DNA from: SIG480 sp045533555
GTDB lineage: Bacteria; Bacillota; Clostridia; Oscillospirales; JAAYXM01
Direction of reading: 5' to 3'
Assembly: GCA_045533555.1 (NCBI GenBank)
Contig: JAZSHZ010000191.1
Coordinates: 1 to 18,309, forward strand
DNA: 18,309 nucleotides
The position numbers and the translations under genes are program-made. This document shows, in pieces, positions 6,538 to 14,153 of this stretch. Under the pieces are notes generated by a model. The model searched no databases and was not told the origin of the DNA. It worked only from the letters and a program-made list of their open reading frames with translations. The first letter of the stretch is position 1, and each line of letters opens with the position of its first letter.

Positions 6538-8942
6538 GTTATAATTCTGCCTTCGGATTCATAGGCTATATATTTGCCCTTTTTTCTGCCATTTGCAAGG
6601 AACGCCTCTGCAAGCGGAGCTTCAAGCTCATTCTGAATTGTTCTGCGGAGCTTTCTCGCTCCGTATTTTTCATCAAAGCCGCGCTTTGCGATGAGCTTTT
6701 TAGTGCTCGCCGCAACTTCAAGCCCGATCCCCTGCTTTGCGGCGCGCTCTGCGGTCTTTTGAAGCATAAGCTCCGAAATTTTCTCTATCTCCCGCTCTCC
6801 GAGTCTTCCGAAAACAATTATCTCATCTATTCTGTTTATGAGCTCCGGGCGAAAAAGATGCTTTATTTCATCCATAACGGATTTCTTTATATCGCAAAGC
6901 TCTGCATCCTTTCTGCCGAATCCGACCGAAACGGAGCTAAATCTTTCCGCACCGCAATTTGAAGTCATAACAACTATCGAGTTTTTGAAATCCGCACGCT
7001 TGCCGCTCGAATCGGTGAGATGCCCTTCATCGAGTATCTGAAGGAGAATATTGAATACATCGGGGTGCGCCTTTTCGATTTCATCAAAGACAACTACGGA
7101 ATAAGGAGCGCGACGCAGACGGTCGACAAGCGTCGTGCAATCGTTATGACCGACATATCCGGGCGGCGAGCCGATAAGCTTTGATATTTCATGCCGTTCC
7201 ATATATTCGGACATATCAATTTTTATGAGATTTCGTCCGTCGGCAAAAAGACATTCAGCAAGAGCACGGCAAAGCTCGGTTTTCCCTACTCCCGTCGGTC
7301 CGGCAAACAAAAACGAGCCTATCGGCTTTGTCGGCTCGGAGAATCCGCATCTGCTTCTTCTTATCGCGCGGGACAGCGCGGCAATTGCCTCCTCCTGACC
7401 GACAACTCTCTCCGAGAGCTTTTCTTCGAGTCTCTGCAGGCGCGCGCTTTCATCTTCCGATATGCGGGATACCGGTATTCCCGTTCTTTCGCAGACGATA
7501 TCCTCTATATTCTCTTCCCGCACCTCGGCTTTTCCGGCTATTATCCCATGCCATCTTTCACTTATCTCGGAAAGCTCTTCCGAAACCTCCCGCTCCTTTT
7601 CGAGAAGCACCTGTGCCATTGCGAAATTTTCTTCCCGCACGCAGACTCCTTTTTCATAACGGATATCGCGCAGCTCATTCTCAAGCTCCGCCATCCGCTC
7701 CGGAGGTGAGCCTGACATAACGGATATCTTTGATGCCGCCTCATCAATGAGGTCTATCGCCTTGTCGGGAAGCTTTCTGTCATTTATATACCTTGCCGAA
7801 AGCTCAATCGCGCGTCTTATCGCCGCTTCGGAAATTCTCACCTTATGATGCTCTTCATATTTTCCGCATACGCCCAGAAGAATCTCGCAACAAGTCTCCG
7901 GATCGGGTTCATCCACGGTAATCGGCGCAAATCTTCGCTCAAGCGCGGCATCCCGCTCTATATGTTTTTTATATTCCTCAAATGTCGTTGCCCCGATAAG
8001 CTGAACCTCGCGCCTTGCAAGCGCGGGCTTCAATATATTTGCGGCATCAATTGCTCCCTCTGCCGACCCCGCTCCGACGATCGTGTGAATCTCATCAACA
8101 AACAGAATGATATCCTTCATCTTTGCGACTTCGCGAAGTATCGACTTCACGCGCTCTTCAAACTCGCCGCGGTATTTCGTCCCCGCTATGACACCGGGCA
8201 TATCGAGCATAAATATGCGTTTTCCGGAAAGTATTTTCGGCACGTTTCCGTTAGCCATTGCAGACGCAAGCCCCTCGACGACCGCAGTCTTACCAACGCC
8301 CGGATCTCCGAGAAGCACGGGATTGTTTTTAGTTCTTCTCGCAAGCACCCGAATCAGGCTTTCGATCTCCTTTTCTCTGCCCACTACCGGATCAAGCACT
8401 CCTTCTCTTGCGAGCGTGCATAAATCACGACCAAAGCTTTTCAACAGCTTCTCGGATTTTTCCTTTACCTGACGTCCGTCTGCCGCTCTCTTATATTCGG
8501 CGTTGCCTTCTCCCGATGACATCACCACGCGGCGAAGCTTATCCGTGTCCGTTTTCATATCGAGCAAAATCTCCTTTGCCGAGGATTCTTTCTCTTTAAG
8601 TATCCCGAATAGAAGATGCTCTGTTCCGATAAAGCTGGCACCTTCTTCTCTTGATCGGACATATGCCTCCTCGACAATACGCTTTGCACACGGTGTCAAC
8701 CCCTGCTCCGTGTTTCTCCCCGGGACGCCCTTCCCTTTTCTTTTATATATCTCCGCGGCAACGGCATCGCGCTTCACTCCTCCGCTTGCGAGAAGACTTG
8801 CGGCGCGACTTTCCGGATTTTTCAATATCCCGAGAAGTATGTGCTCACTGCCGACATAACCGTGGCCCATCTCTGCCGCGCATTCGTGCGCCGTGCGTAG
8901 AGCATATTCGGCTCTTGCCGTAAATTTGTTTTCAAAAAGCAT
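6519..8942 (-). CDS. clpC: ClpC-type AAA+ unfoldase of the Clp protease
   Basis: An 807-residue Hsp100 protein that unfolds substrates and feeds them to ClpP. It has two N-terminal Clp repeats (about 1-75 and 80-145), a first AAA+ ring domain with Walker A GDPGVGKT (212-219), Walker B ILFVDEIH (279-286) and pore loop TKYRG (255-259), a middle coiled domain (about 410-470), and a second AAA+ domain with GPTGVGKT (548-555), VVVFDEIE (616-623) and pore loop GYVG (595-598). VGF at 673-675 sits where ClpC carries its ClpP-docking loop, which favours ClpC over ClpB. The ATG at 8942 has GGAGG five bases upstream. Bacillus-type clpC normally follows ctsR, mcsA and mcsB; here a divergent ferredoxin gene lies upstream instead. 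I saw no CtsR heptads or CIRCE element in 8943-9128, and no promoter there that I would call confidently. Confidence 0.94.
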   Translation of the reverse strand: MLFENKFTARAEYALRTAHECAAEMGHGYVGSEHILLGILKNPESRAASLLASGGVKRDAVAAEIYKRKGKGVPGRNTEQGLTPCAKRIVEEAYVRSREEGASFIGTEHLLFGILKEKESSAKEILLDMKTDTDKLRRVVMSSGEGNAEYKRAADGRQVKEKSEKLLKSFGRDLCTLAREGVLDPVVGREKEIESLIRVLARRTKNNPVLLGDPGVGKTAVVEGLASAMANGNVPKILSGKRIFMLDMPGVIAGTKYRGEFEERVKSILREVAKMKDIILFVDEIHTIVGAGSAEGAIDAANILKPALARREVQLIGATTFEEYKKHIERDAALERRFAPITVDEPDPETCCEILLGVCGKYEEHHKVRISEAAIRRAIELSARYINDRKLPDKAIDLIDEAASKISVMSGSPPERMAELENELRDIRYEKGVCVREENFAMAQVLLEKEREVSEELSEISERWHGIIAGKAEVREENIEDIVCERTGIPVSRISEDESARLQRLEEKLSERVVGQEEAIAALSRAIRRSRCGFSEPTKPIGSFLFAGPTGVGKTELCRALAECLFADGRNLIKIDMSEYMERHEISKLIGSPPGYVGHNDCTTLVDRLRRAPYSVVVFDEIEKAHPDVFNILLQILDEGHLTDSSGKRADFKNSIVVMTSNCGAERFSSVSVGFGRKDAELCDIKKSVMDEIKHLFRPELINRIDEIIVFGRLGEREIEKISELMLQKTAERAAKQGIGLEVAASTKKLIAKRGFDEKYGARKLRRTIQNELEAPLAEAFLANGRKKGKYIAYESEGRIITEHTEE

Positions 8943-9067
8943 TGCAGCCTCCGTTTTGTTCTGTTTCTTCCTTAATTATTCCCCCGTTTTGCACTTTTAA
9001 TAATTACCGTATTTATTATGCTCGCAAAAATTTTTTCTTAAATTTACTAATTTTTTAGTTTTTCCCA

Positions 9068-9096
9068 TTGATTTTTTATTTATTCACTGTTACAAT
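9068..9096 (+). promoter_or_regulatory. Sigma-A-like promoter of the ferredoxin gene
   Basis: TTGATT (9068-9073) and TACAAT (9091-9096) are 17 bases apart, about 32 bases before the ferredoxin start codon. Upstream (9001-9060) the DNA is very rich in A and T, with A/T runs that could act as an UP element. A small ACTAA-TTTT-TTAGT inverted repeat sits at 9046-9059. Confidence 0.7.
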
Positions 9097-9128
9097 AGAA
9101 ATATCAAATACATGGAGGTGTTATTGAC

Positions 9129-9299
9129 ATGGCATATGTAATCAGCGACGAGTGCGTAATGTGCGGTTCCTGTGCAGGTGCTTGCCCGTTAGGCTGCATT
9201 TCTGAAGGCGATACAAAGTACATTATCGACAAGGATACTTGCGCAAGCTGCGGTGAGTGTGCAAGCGCTTGCCCGGTAGAGGCTATCTCCGAGGAATAA
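9129..9299 (+). CDS. 2[4Fe-4S] ferredoxin, clostridial type
   Basis: A 56-residue protein with two CxxCxxCxxxCP motifs: C9, C12, C15, C19 and C38, C41, C44, C48. Each motif supplies three ligands to one cubane and the fourth to the other. Length, the internal twofold repeat and the acidic surface match the small clostridial ferredoxins that carry low-potential electrons for pyruvate:ferredoxin oxidoreductase, hydrogenase and similar enzymes. C23 is an additional cysteine. GGAGGTG (9114-9120) is eight bases before the ATG. It is the only plus-strand gene here, with its own promoter and strong terminators, so it is probably monocistronic and well expressed. Its codons favour GCA, GTA, GGT and TGC, unlike the GCG- and CGC-rich neighbours, as is common in highly expressed genes. 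Confidence 0.96.
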   Translation: MAYVISDECVMCGSCAGACPLGCISEGDTKYIIDKDTCASCGECASACPVEAISEE

Positions 9300-9313
9300 T
9301 TAAAGAAAAAAGA

Positions 9314-9349
9314 ACGGCGCACCCATTTTGGGTTGCGCCGTTTCTTTTT
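9314..9349. terminator. Terminator after the ferredoxin gene, probably bidirectional
   Basis: ACGGCGCACCC (9314-9324) pairs with GGGTTGCGCCGT (9330-9341) with one bulged base and a short loop. A T-tract follows on the plus strand (9341-9349). The minus strand has TTCTTTTTTCTTT beyond the other side. It can end both the ferredoxin transcript and the convergent binding-protein transcript. Confidence 0.88.
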
Positions 9350-9355
9350 CAGAAC

Positions 9356-9395
9356 GAGGTGCGATGAAAAAATTTCATCGCACCTCTTCTTTTTT
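9356..9395 (+). terminator. Second hairpin between the convergent genes, 14-bp perfect stem
   Basis: GAGGTGCGATGAAA (9356-9369) and its exact complement (9373-9386) flank a three-base loop. The T-tract TTCTTTTTT (9387-9395) follows on the plus strand and runs into the stop codon of the binding-protein gene. On the minus strand there is no T-tract directly after the stem, so it looks like a backup terminator for plus-strand transcription and may protect the 3' end of the opposite mRNA. Confidence 0.8.
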
Positions 9396-10932
9396 ATTTC
9401 ATTCTGTTATATGCCGATTCATAAATTTTGATGAGCTCATCTATACCCATACTCTTTATTGTTGCGACATATTCATCCCACTTTGAAAGCGGCTCCTGTC
9501 CGAGAAGGAATTTTGTTATCATCTCTTCCATATACGTCGTTATCTCGGTTGTTTTCTCATCGCGGATCTTCTGCTCCTCCTCGCTGAATGCAAGGTAAGC
9601 GGCGGGGTTTGCATTCGGCATCGTGTAGCCAAGAACCATTTCGCGCGTCGACGCGATGTTCTCAGTCTCCATCGCCTCGATCGCAGTCGGGTCTATTCTT
9701 GTAAATGTTCCGCCCGTTGAGAAGCCGTAAAGCGTGTTCGGCTGTGCGCTGTTCTCATCTGTGATGAAGACCTTCTTGCCGTCGACAACGTTATACGTCT
9801 CGCCTTCCTTGCCCCAGCCCATAAGAAGCTCTGCTTCATCGGAATAGAGCCAATCGAGATACTTTGCGGCATTTGCGATTCTTGCATCGTTGCCCGTATT
9901 GCAGAGTGACATTCCATACGGGTCAACATTATATTTATTTACCATTGCGACACCCGTCTCGGGATCTGCTATCGGAGGAACCATTGCGACGAGGTTGAAT
10001 TCAGGATTGTTTTCCTTTGCCATTCCGTTGAAGAAATCTATTCTCGTCTGATACTCGGGCATAATGAAGCCACGGTCTGTCGTTATGAGTTCCTGCCACG
10101 AAGCAGTGTTTATCGTGAGGAAGTTCGGCGGGCAAAGACCTTCTTCAATCATCTTTTTATGGAAGGTTACGACATCGAGCATCGTGTCCGTAATTGCGCC
10201 GTAATTCCATGTTTCCGTCTCATAATCATAATGGAAGCCCGATGTCCAATAGGGTTTCCATGACGGACCCTGAACATCGAAGTTCGTAAACTTTTGACGG
10301 ATGCAATAGGGGTATGAATCGGGATAAAACTCTTTGAGAGTCTTGCTTACTTCATAAAGCTCATCAAATGTCGTCGGAACCGCAAGGTTGTGCTTATCGA
10401 AAATATCCTTGCGATAGAGCCATGCGCGAACGTTCTGGCTTCTTTCTCTTCCGAAGACGGGTGTGTAGTATACCTTTCCGTCATGCGCCTTACGAAGACC
10501 GACGGTTGCATTGTATGTTACCTCATCAAGCCCTTCGATATAGGCATTATAATTCGGCATATATTCGGCAACATCATCAAGCGCGATGAGCGCGCCCTGC
10601 TGAGCATATCTGTCGCTACCCTGCTTATAGTCAAATGTAATAAGGTCGGGAAGCAAATCGGGAGATGCGAATATTATCGGATATTTTGTTCCGACATCGG
10701 AATTCGGGACAGCTGTGACATCAAGTGTCGCCCCCGATCCCTCAGCTGCATACTGCCATGCCTTCCAGTCCTCGCGATAGGGCCAGCTCGGATGGGACAT
10801 GATCGTAATCTTGATGACGTCATCCTTCGTGAGCGGCTCTGCATTCGCAGTCTTGCTTTCATTTCCGCCCGCGCATGCTGCAAGCGCAAAAACCATAATG
10901 AGAGCAAGAATAAGAGCTGTTATTCTTTTCAT
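9394..10932 (-). CDS. ABC transporter substrate-binding lipoprotein (extracellular solute-binding family 1, large LipO/YtcQ-like)
   Basis: A 512-residue secreted lipoprotein. The N-terminus has a basic start (MKR), a hydrophobic stretch and the lipobox LAAC with C20 as the lipidated residue, followed by a polar linker. The mature part begins with the binding-protein strand KITIMSHPSWPYREDW, then FASPDLLPDLI and QGALIALDD, and has aromatic-rich segments suited to sugars. The length fits the large binding proteins of Paenibacillus and Clostridia that serve oligosaccharide importers of the CUT1 class. No permease or ATPase gene flanks it, and strong terminators stand on both sides, so it is an orphan here. 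AAGGAGG lies seven bases before the ATG. The ligand is unknown; a saccharide is an inference. Confidence 0.88.
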   Translation of the reverse strand: MKRITALILALIMVFALAACAGGNESKTANAEPLTKDDVIKITIMSHPSWPYREDWKAWQYAAEGSGATLDVTAVPNSDVGTKYPIIFASPDLLPDLITFDYKQGSDRYAQQGALIALDDVAEYMPNYNAYIEGLDEVTYNATVGLRKAHDGKVYYTPVFGRERSQNVRAWLYRKDIFDKHNLAVPTTFDELYEVSKTLKEFYPDSYPYCIRQKFTNFDVQGPSWKPYWTSGFHYDYETETWNYGAITDTMLDVVTFHKKMIEEGLCPPNFLTINTASWQELITTDRGFIMPEYQTRIDFFNGMAKENNPEFNLVAMVPPIADPETGVAMVNKYNVDPYGMSLCNTGNDARIANAAKYLDWLYSDEAELLMGWGKEGETYNVVDGKKVFITDENSAQPNTLYGFSTGGTFTRIDPTAIEAMETENIASTREMVLGYTMPNANPAAYLAFSEEEQKIRDEKTTEITTYMEEMITKFLLGQEPLSKWDEYVATIKSMGIDELIKIYESAYNRMK

Positions 10933-10971
10933 CTTTTTTCCTCCTTAAAATACACTTTCGTGTTTTTTATT

Positions 10972-10980
10972 ATTTTAACA
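10972..10980 (-). promoter_or_regulatory. Possible extended -10 promoter of the binding-protein gene
   Basis: The minus strand reads TGTTAAAAT, a TGn-extended -10 with TAAAAT at 10972-10977. No good -35 is present at the usual distance. The rest of 10933-11020 is very AT-rich, so other -10-like hexamers occur and this choice is tentative. Confidence 0.35.
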
Positions 10981-11020
10981 TAAATAATAAAATTTTTTCT
11001 TCATATATTACGAAATTATT

Positions 11021-11066
11021 AAAAAAGCAAAAGCAAAACCGCAAGGCACAAGTGCCTTGCGGTTTT
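11021..11066 (-). terminator. Intrinsic terminator of rpsU
   Basis: AAAACCGCAAGGCAC (11035-11049) and its exact complement (11052-11066) form a 15-pair stem. It starts five bases past the rpsU stop and is followed on the minus strand by GCTTTTGCTTTTTT. The plus strand also has CTTTTT after the stem, so it could act in both directions. Confidence 0.9.
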
Positions 11067-11070
11067 CTTT

Positions 11071-11250
11071 TTAATATCTCTTTTTCTTTGCGCGTGCGGC
11101 TTCGCTCTTCTTGCGGCGCTTTACGCTCGGGCTTTCATAGTGCTCACGCTTACGCAGCTCGGAGAGAACGCCTGACTTTGCGCAGGAACGCTTGAATCTT
11201 TTGAGAGCGCTCTCCAAAGACTCATTTTCCTTTAAACGGATTTCTGACAT
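11071..11250 (-). CDS. rpsU: Small ribosomal subunit protein bS21
   Basis: A 59-residue, strongly basic protein that begins MSEIRLKENESLESALKRFKR and ends in a run of lysines and arginines (VKRRKKSEAARAKKKRY). Both are hallmarks of bS21, a late-assembling 30S protein placed near the anti-Shine-Dalgarno region of 16S rRNA and involved in initiation. The ATG at 11250 is chosen because GGAGGGAGGG is six bases upstream and the family consensus begins there; the longer open frame to 11331 runs through the promoter. It has its own near-consensus promoter and a perfect terminator, so it is monocistronic. Confidence 0.97.
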   Translation of the reverse strand: MSEIRLKENESLESALKRFKRSCAKSGVLSELRKREHYESPSVKRRKKSEAARAKKKRY

Positions 11251-11302
11251 TGTTATCCCTCCCTCCGCGATCAGAACCAAAGAAATAAAAATTAACATTA
11301 CT

Positions 11303-11331
11303 ATTATAATGGAAAACTTTCGATATGTCAA
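11303..11331 (-). promoter_or_regulatory. Near-consensus sigma-A promoter of rpsU
   Basis: Minus-strand TTGACA (11326-11331) and TATAAT (11303-11308) are both perfect consensus hexamers with a 17-base spacer. The leader to the rpsU start is about 45 bases. It begins 37 bases past the end of leuS, where I see no convincing terminator, only AT-rich sequence. Confidence 0.9.
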
Positions 11332-11368
11332 CCATAATAATCTTGAAAAATTGGTAAATTTTAATTTT

Positions 11369-13771
11369 TTATTTAATAATGAGATTTACGAGTCGATTCT
11401 TGACGACAATGCTCTTGACAAGCTTGCCGTTTTCAAGAGCTTCCTTGACCTTCGGCTCTGCAGTTGCAAGCGCAATTGCTTCATCATCAGATATATCTGC
11501 AGGAATTGTTATTCTTGTTTTAATCTTTCCGCAAACCTGAACTGCGATTTCAACCTCGGATGCCTTCGTCTTGCTCTCGTCATACTTCGGCCACTCGCTG
11601 ATTGCAAGCATCGTCTTCTCGCCATAGCTCTCCCAGAGCTCTTCTGCCATATGCGGTGCAAACGGAGCGAGGAGCTTGAGGAGAATCTTCATATCGCCGC
11701 GTGTTGCGCCGTTTGAAGAGAAATCATTGATGAGTGCCATCATTGCAGCAATAGCCGTGTTGAACTTCATATTCTCGATATCGTCGCCGACCTTCTTGAT
11801 CGTCTTATGGATAGCAGCTTCATTCTTTGCGCTGATTTCCTCGGACGGATCTGCACTTTCCGCAAGATTCCAGATTCTGTCGAGGAAGCGCTTGCAGCCC
11901 TTGACAGCCTGGCTGTCCCACGATGCGACCTTTTCAAAGTCGCCGATATACATAATATAGAGACGCATCGTGTCCGCACCGAACTGATTGATTATATCAT
12001 TCGGGTTGATGACATTTCCGCGCGATTTGGACATCTTCTCGCCATTTTCGCCGAGAATCATTCCGTGGCTCGTTCTCTTTCCATACGGCTCCTTCGTCGG
12101 AACTACACCGATATCATAGAGGAACTTATGCCAGAAGCGGGAATAGAGAAGGTGGAGAGTCGTGTGCTCCATACCACCGTTATACCAATCAACGGGTGCC
12201 CAATATTCGAGAGCTTCCTTTGATGCAAGTGCCGTATCGCAATGCGGATCCATATAACGGAGGAAATACCAGCTTGAGCCTGCCCACTGCGGCATTGTGT
12301 CCGTTTCTCTCTTTGCAGGTGCTCCGCAATGCGGGCAAGTCGTGTTTACCCATTCCGTGATATTTGCAATCGGGCTTTCGCCGTTATCTGTCGGCTCATA
12401 GGATTCAACATCCGGGAGGCAGAGCGGAAGCTCACTTTCGGGAACGGGAACCCATCCGCACTTTTCGCAATATACGAGCGGAATCGGTTCGCCCCAATAT
12501 CTCTGACGCGAGAATACCCAGTCGCGAAGCTTATAGTTCGTCTTGGGAGTTCCGAGGCCTTCCTTCTCGAGGAATTCGATGATCTTCTTCTTAGCTTCCG
12601 ATACTTCGAGACCATCAAGGAATCCGGAATTGACCATCTTACCTGTTTCGACATCCGTAAATGCTTCATTCTGAACATCGCCACCTGCGACGACTTCGAT
12701 TATCGGAAGATCAAACTTCTTTGCAAAATCCCAGTCGCGCGTATCGTGAGCGGGAACAGCCATGATTGCACCCGTACCATACGACATAAGGACATAGTCG
12801 GAAATAAAGATCGGGATCTCCTTTCCGTTTACGGGATTGATTGCCGAAACGCCATCAAGGCGCGCACCTGTCTTATCCTTTGCAAGCTCGGTTCTCTCAA
12901 AATCGGATTTCTTCGCCGATGTCTCGACATATGCCTTGACTTCGTCATAATTCTTGATTATATCTTTCCACTGCTCAACATACGGATGCTCCGGAGAGAT
13001 TACCATATATGTAGCGCCGAAAAGCGTGTCGGGGCGAGTGGTATAGACTGTGAGGACATCACCTGCGGTAGTCTTGAACTTAACCTCTGCACCGTTGGAT
13101 TTTCCGATCCAGTTCTTCTGCTGAATCTTGACGCGCTCAATGAAATCGACATCATCAAAATTATTGATGAGCCGTTCTGCATACTCTGTTATTTTGAGCA
13201 TCCACTGGCTCTTTTCCTTGCGGACAACTTCGCTTCCGCAACGCTCGCAAACACCGTTTACAACCTCTTCGTTTGCAAGAACACACTTGCAGGATGTGCA
13301 CCAGTTGACGGGCATCTGATTTTTATATGCAAGGCCCTTCTCGAAGAGCTTTAAGAATATCCACTGTGTCCACTTGAAGTAGTTCGGATCTGTTGTGTTT
13401 ATCTCGCGATCCCAATCGATGGAATATCCGAGAGATTTGAGCTGTGATTTGAAGAACGCAACATTATTCTTCGTTACTTCTCTCGGATGGATCTTGTGCT
13501 GAATCGCAAAGTTCTCCGTCGGAAGTCCGAATGCATCCCATCCCATCGGGAAGAGAACATTATATCCATCCATCCTGCGCTTTCTCGAAATAACATCGAG
13601 AGCGGTATACGGGCGCGCATGGCCTACATGGAGACCGTTGCCCGAGGGATACGGAAATTCGACGAGAGCATAGAATTTCTCCTTATCGCCGCCGTTTTCC
13701 GCGTGGAAGACCTTTGATTCTTCCCATTTGTCCTGCCATTTCTTTTCAATTGAACCAAAATCGTATTTCAT
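11369..13771 (-). CDS. leuS: Leucine--tRNA ligase
   Basis: An 800-residue class I synthetase that charges tRNA-Leu. The HIGH-type motif is HVGH (48-51) and the KMSKS loop is at 579-583. The CP1 editing domain carries TTRPDT (244-249) and GTGAIMAVPAHDTRDW (332-347), which hydrolyse mischarged tRNA. Cysteine pairs C158/C161 with C175/C178, and C435/C438 with C479/C482, look like zinc sites. WAGSSWYFLRYMDP (497-510) and the C-terminal anticodon-binding and tRNA-contact region complete the bacterial layout, and the length is normal. The ATG at 13771 has AAGGGG eight bases upstream and lies 14 bases past the rsfS stop. It is the last gene of the run that starts at smc. Confidence 0.98.
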   Translation of the reverse strand: MKYDFGSIEKKWQDKWEESKVFHAENGGDKEKFYALVEFPYPSGNGLHVGHARPYTALDVISRKRRMDGYNVLFPMGWDAFGLPTENFAIQHKIHPREVTKNNVAFFKSQLKSLGYSIDWDREINTTDPNYFKWTQWIFLKLFEKGLAYKNQMPVNWCTSCKCVLANEEVVNGVCERCGSEVVRKEKSQWMLKITEYAERLINNFDDVDFIERVKIQQKNWIGKSNGAEVKFKTTAGDVLTVYTTRPDTLFGATYMVISPEHPYVEQWKDIIKNYDEVKAYVETSAKKSDFERTELAKDKTGARLDGVSAINPVNGKEIPIFISDYVLMSYGTGAIMAVPAHDTRDWDFAKKFDLPIIEVVAGGDVQNEAFTDVETGKMVNSGFLDGLEVSEAKKKIIEFLEKEGLGTPKTNYKLRDWVFSRQRYWGEPIPLVYCEKCGWVPVPESELPLCLPDVESYEPTDNGESPIANITEWVNTTCPHCGAPAKRETDTMPQWAGSSWYFLRYMDPHCDTALASKEALEYWAPVDWYNGGMEHTTLHLLYSRFWHKFLYDIGVVPTKEPYGKRTSHGMILGENGEKMSKSRGNVINPNDIINQFGADTMRLYIMYIGDFEKVASWDSQAVKGCKRFLDRIWNLAESADPSEEISAKNEAAIHKTIKKVGDDIENMKFNTAIAAMMALINDFSSNGATRGDMKILLKLLAPFAPHMAEELWESYGEKTMLAISEWPKYDESKTKASEVEIAVQVCGKIKTRITIPADISDDEAIALATAEPKVKEALENGKLVKSIVVKNRLVNLIIK

Positions 13772-13785
13772 CTTGAAAACCCCTT

Positions 13786-14139
13786 TTATTCACTCAGCAT
13801 ATCGTCGGTCGGGACAGGTGTTGCATCCGCCCATACCTTGTCAAGCTGATAAAATCTTCTTCCTTCGTCTGTGAAAATATGGATTACGATGCTGCCGTAG
13901 TCCATAAGCACCCATGTGCCGCTGTGACCCTCAATGTGGTGCGGTGCGATTCCCGCCTCATCGAATTTCTGCTCAACTGCTTCCTTGAGTGTTTTGACAT
14001 GCGTGTTTGAGTTACCCGTGCAGATTATGAAATATTCCGCAAGGCTCGTTAGTTCTTCGATCTTGAGGACATTGATATCCTCTGCAATCTTTGCATCAAG
14101 TGCTCTGACCGCTACTCTGAGCTGTTCATTTATATTCAT
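13786..14139 (-). CDS. rsfS: Ribosome silencing factor RsfS (YbeB/DUF143 family)
   Basis: A 117-residue protein that binds uL14 on the 50S subunit and prevents subunit joining when nutrients are scarce (family knowledge). Signature stretches are LTSLAEYFIICTGNS (30-44), the HIEG segment (68-71), GTWVLMDYGSIVIHIF and GRRFYQLDKVW, all in the usual order and spacing. The ATG at 14139 has AGAGGTG six bases upstream, starting right at the LCP gene's stop; the gap to that gene is 14 bases. Position next to nadD-yqeK-LCP is the classic Firmicute arrangement. Confidence 0.96.
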   Translation of the reverse strand: MNINEQLRVAVRALDAKIAEDINVLKIEELTSLAEYFIICTGNSNTHVKTLKEAVEQKFDEAGIAPHHIEGHSGTWVLMDYGSIVIHIFTDEGRRFYQLDKVWADATPVPTDDMLSE

Positions 14140-14153
14140 TTATTTCACCTCTT

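Noticed and set aside
9104..9322. A 72-codon minus-strand open frame opposite the ferredoxin gene
   Set aside because: The plus strand has two complete iron-sulfur motifs with a promoter, ribosome site and terminator; the minus frame has none of these.
10940..10965. A small ACAC-GAAA-GTGT hairpin in the leader of the binding-protein gene
   Set aside because: A four-pair stem with a common tetraloop is too small to call a regulatory element without conservation data.
11251..11331. Hydrophobic N-terminal extension of rpsU resembling a signal peptide
   Set aside because: It runs through the promoter and the ribosome site; bS21 is cytoplasmic and the family consensus begins at 11250.
11332..11368. 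A possible terminator between leuS and the rpsU promoter
   Set aside because: The segment is only AT-rich; no stem of useful strength was seen, so leuS transcription may continue into rpsU.
12329..13354. A 341-codon open frame on the plus strand
   Set aside because: It lies wholly inside leuS on the opposite strand, has no ribosome site, and its product shows no recognisable domain.
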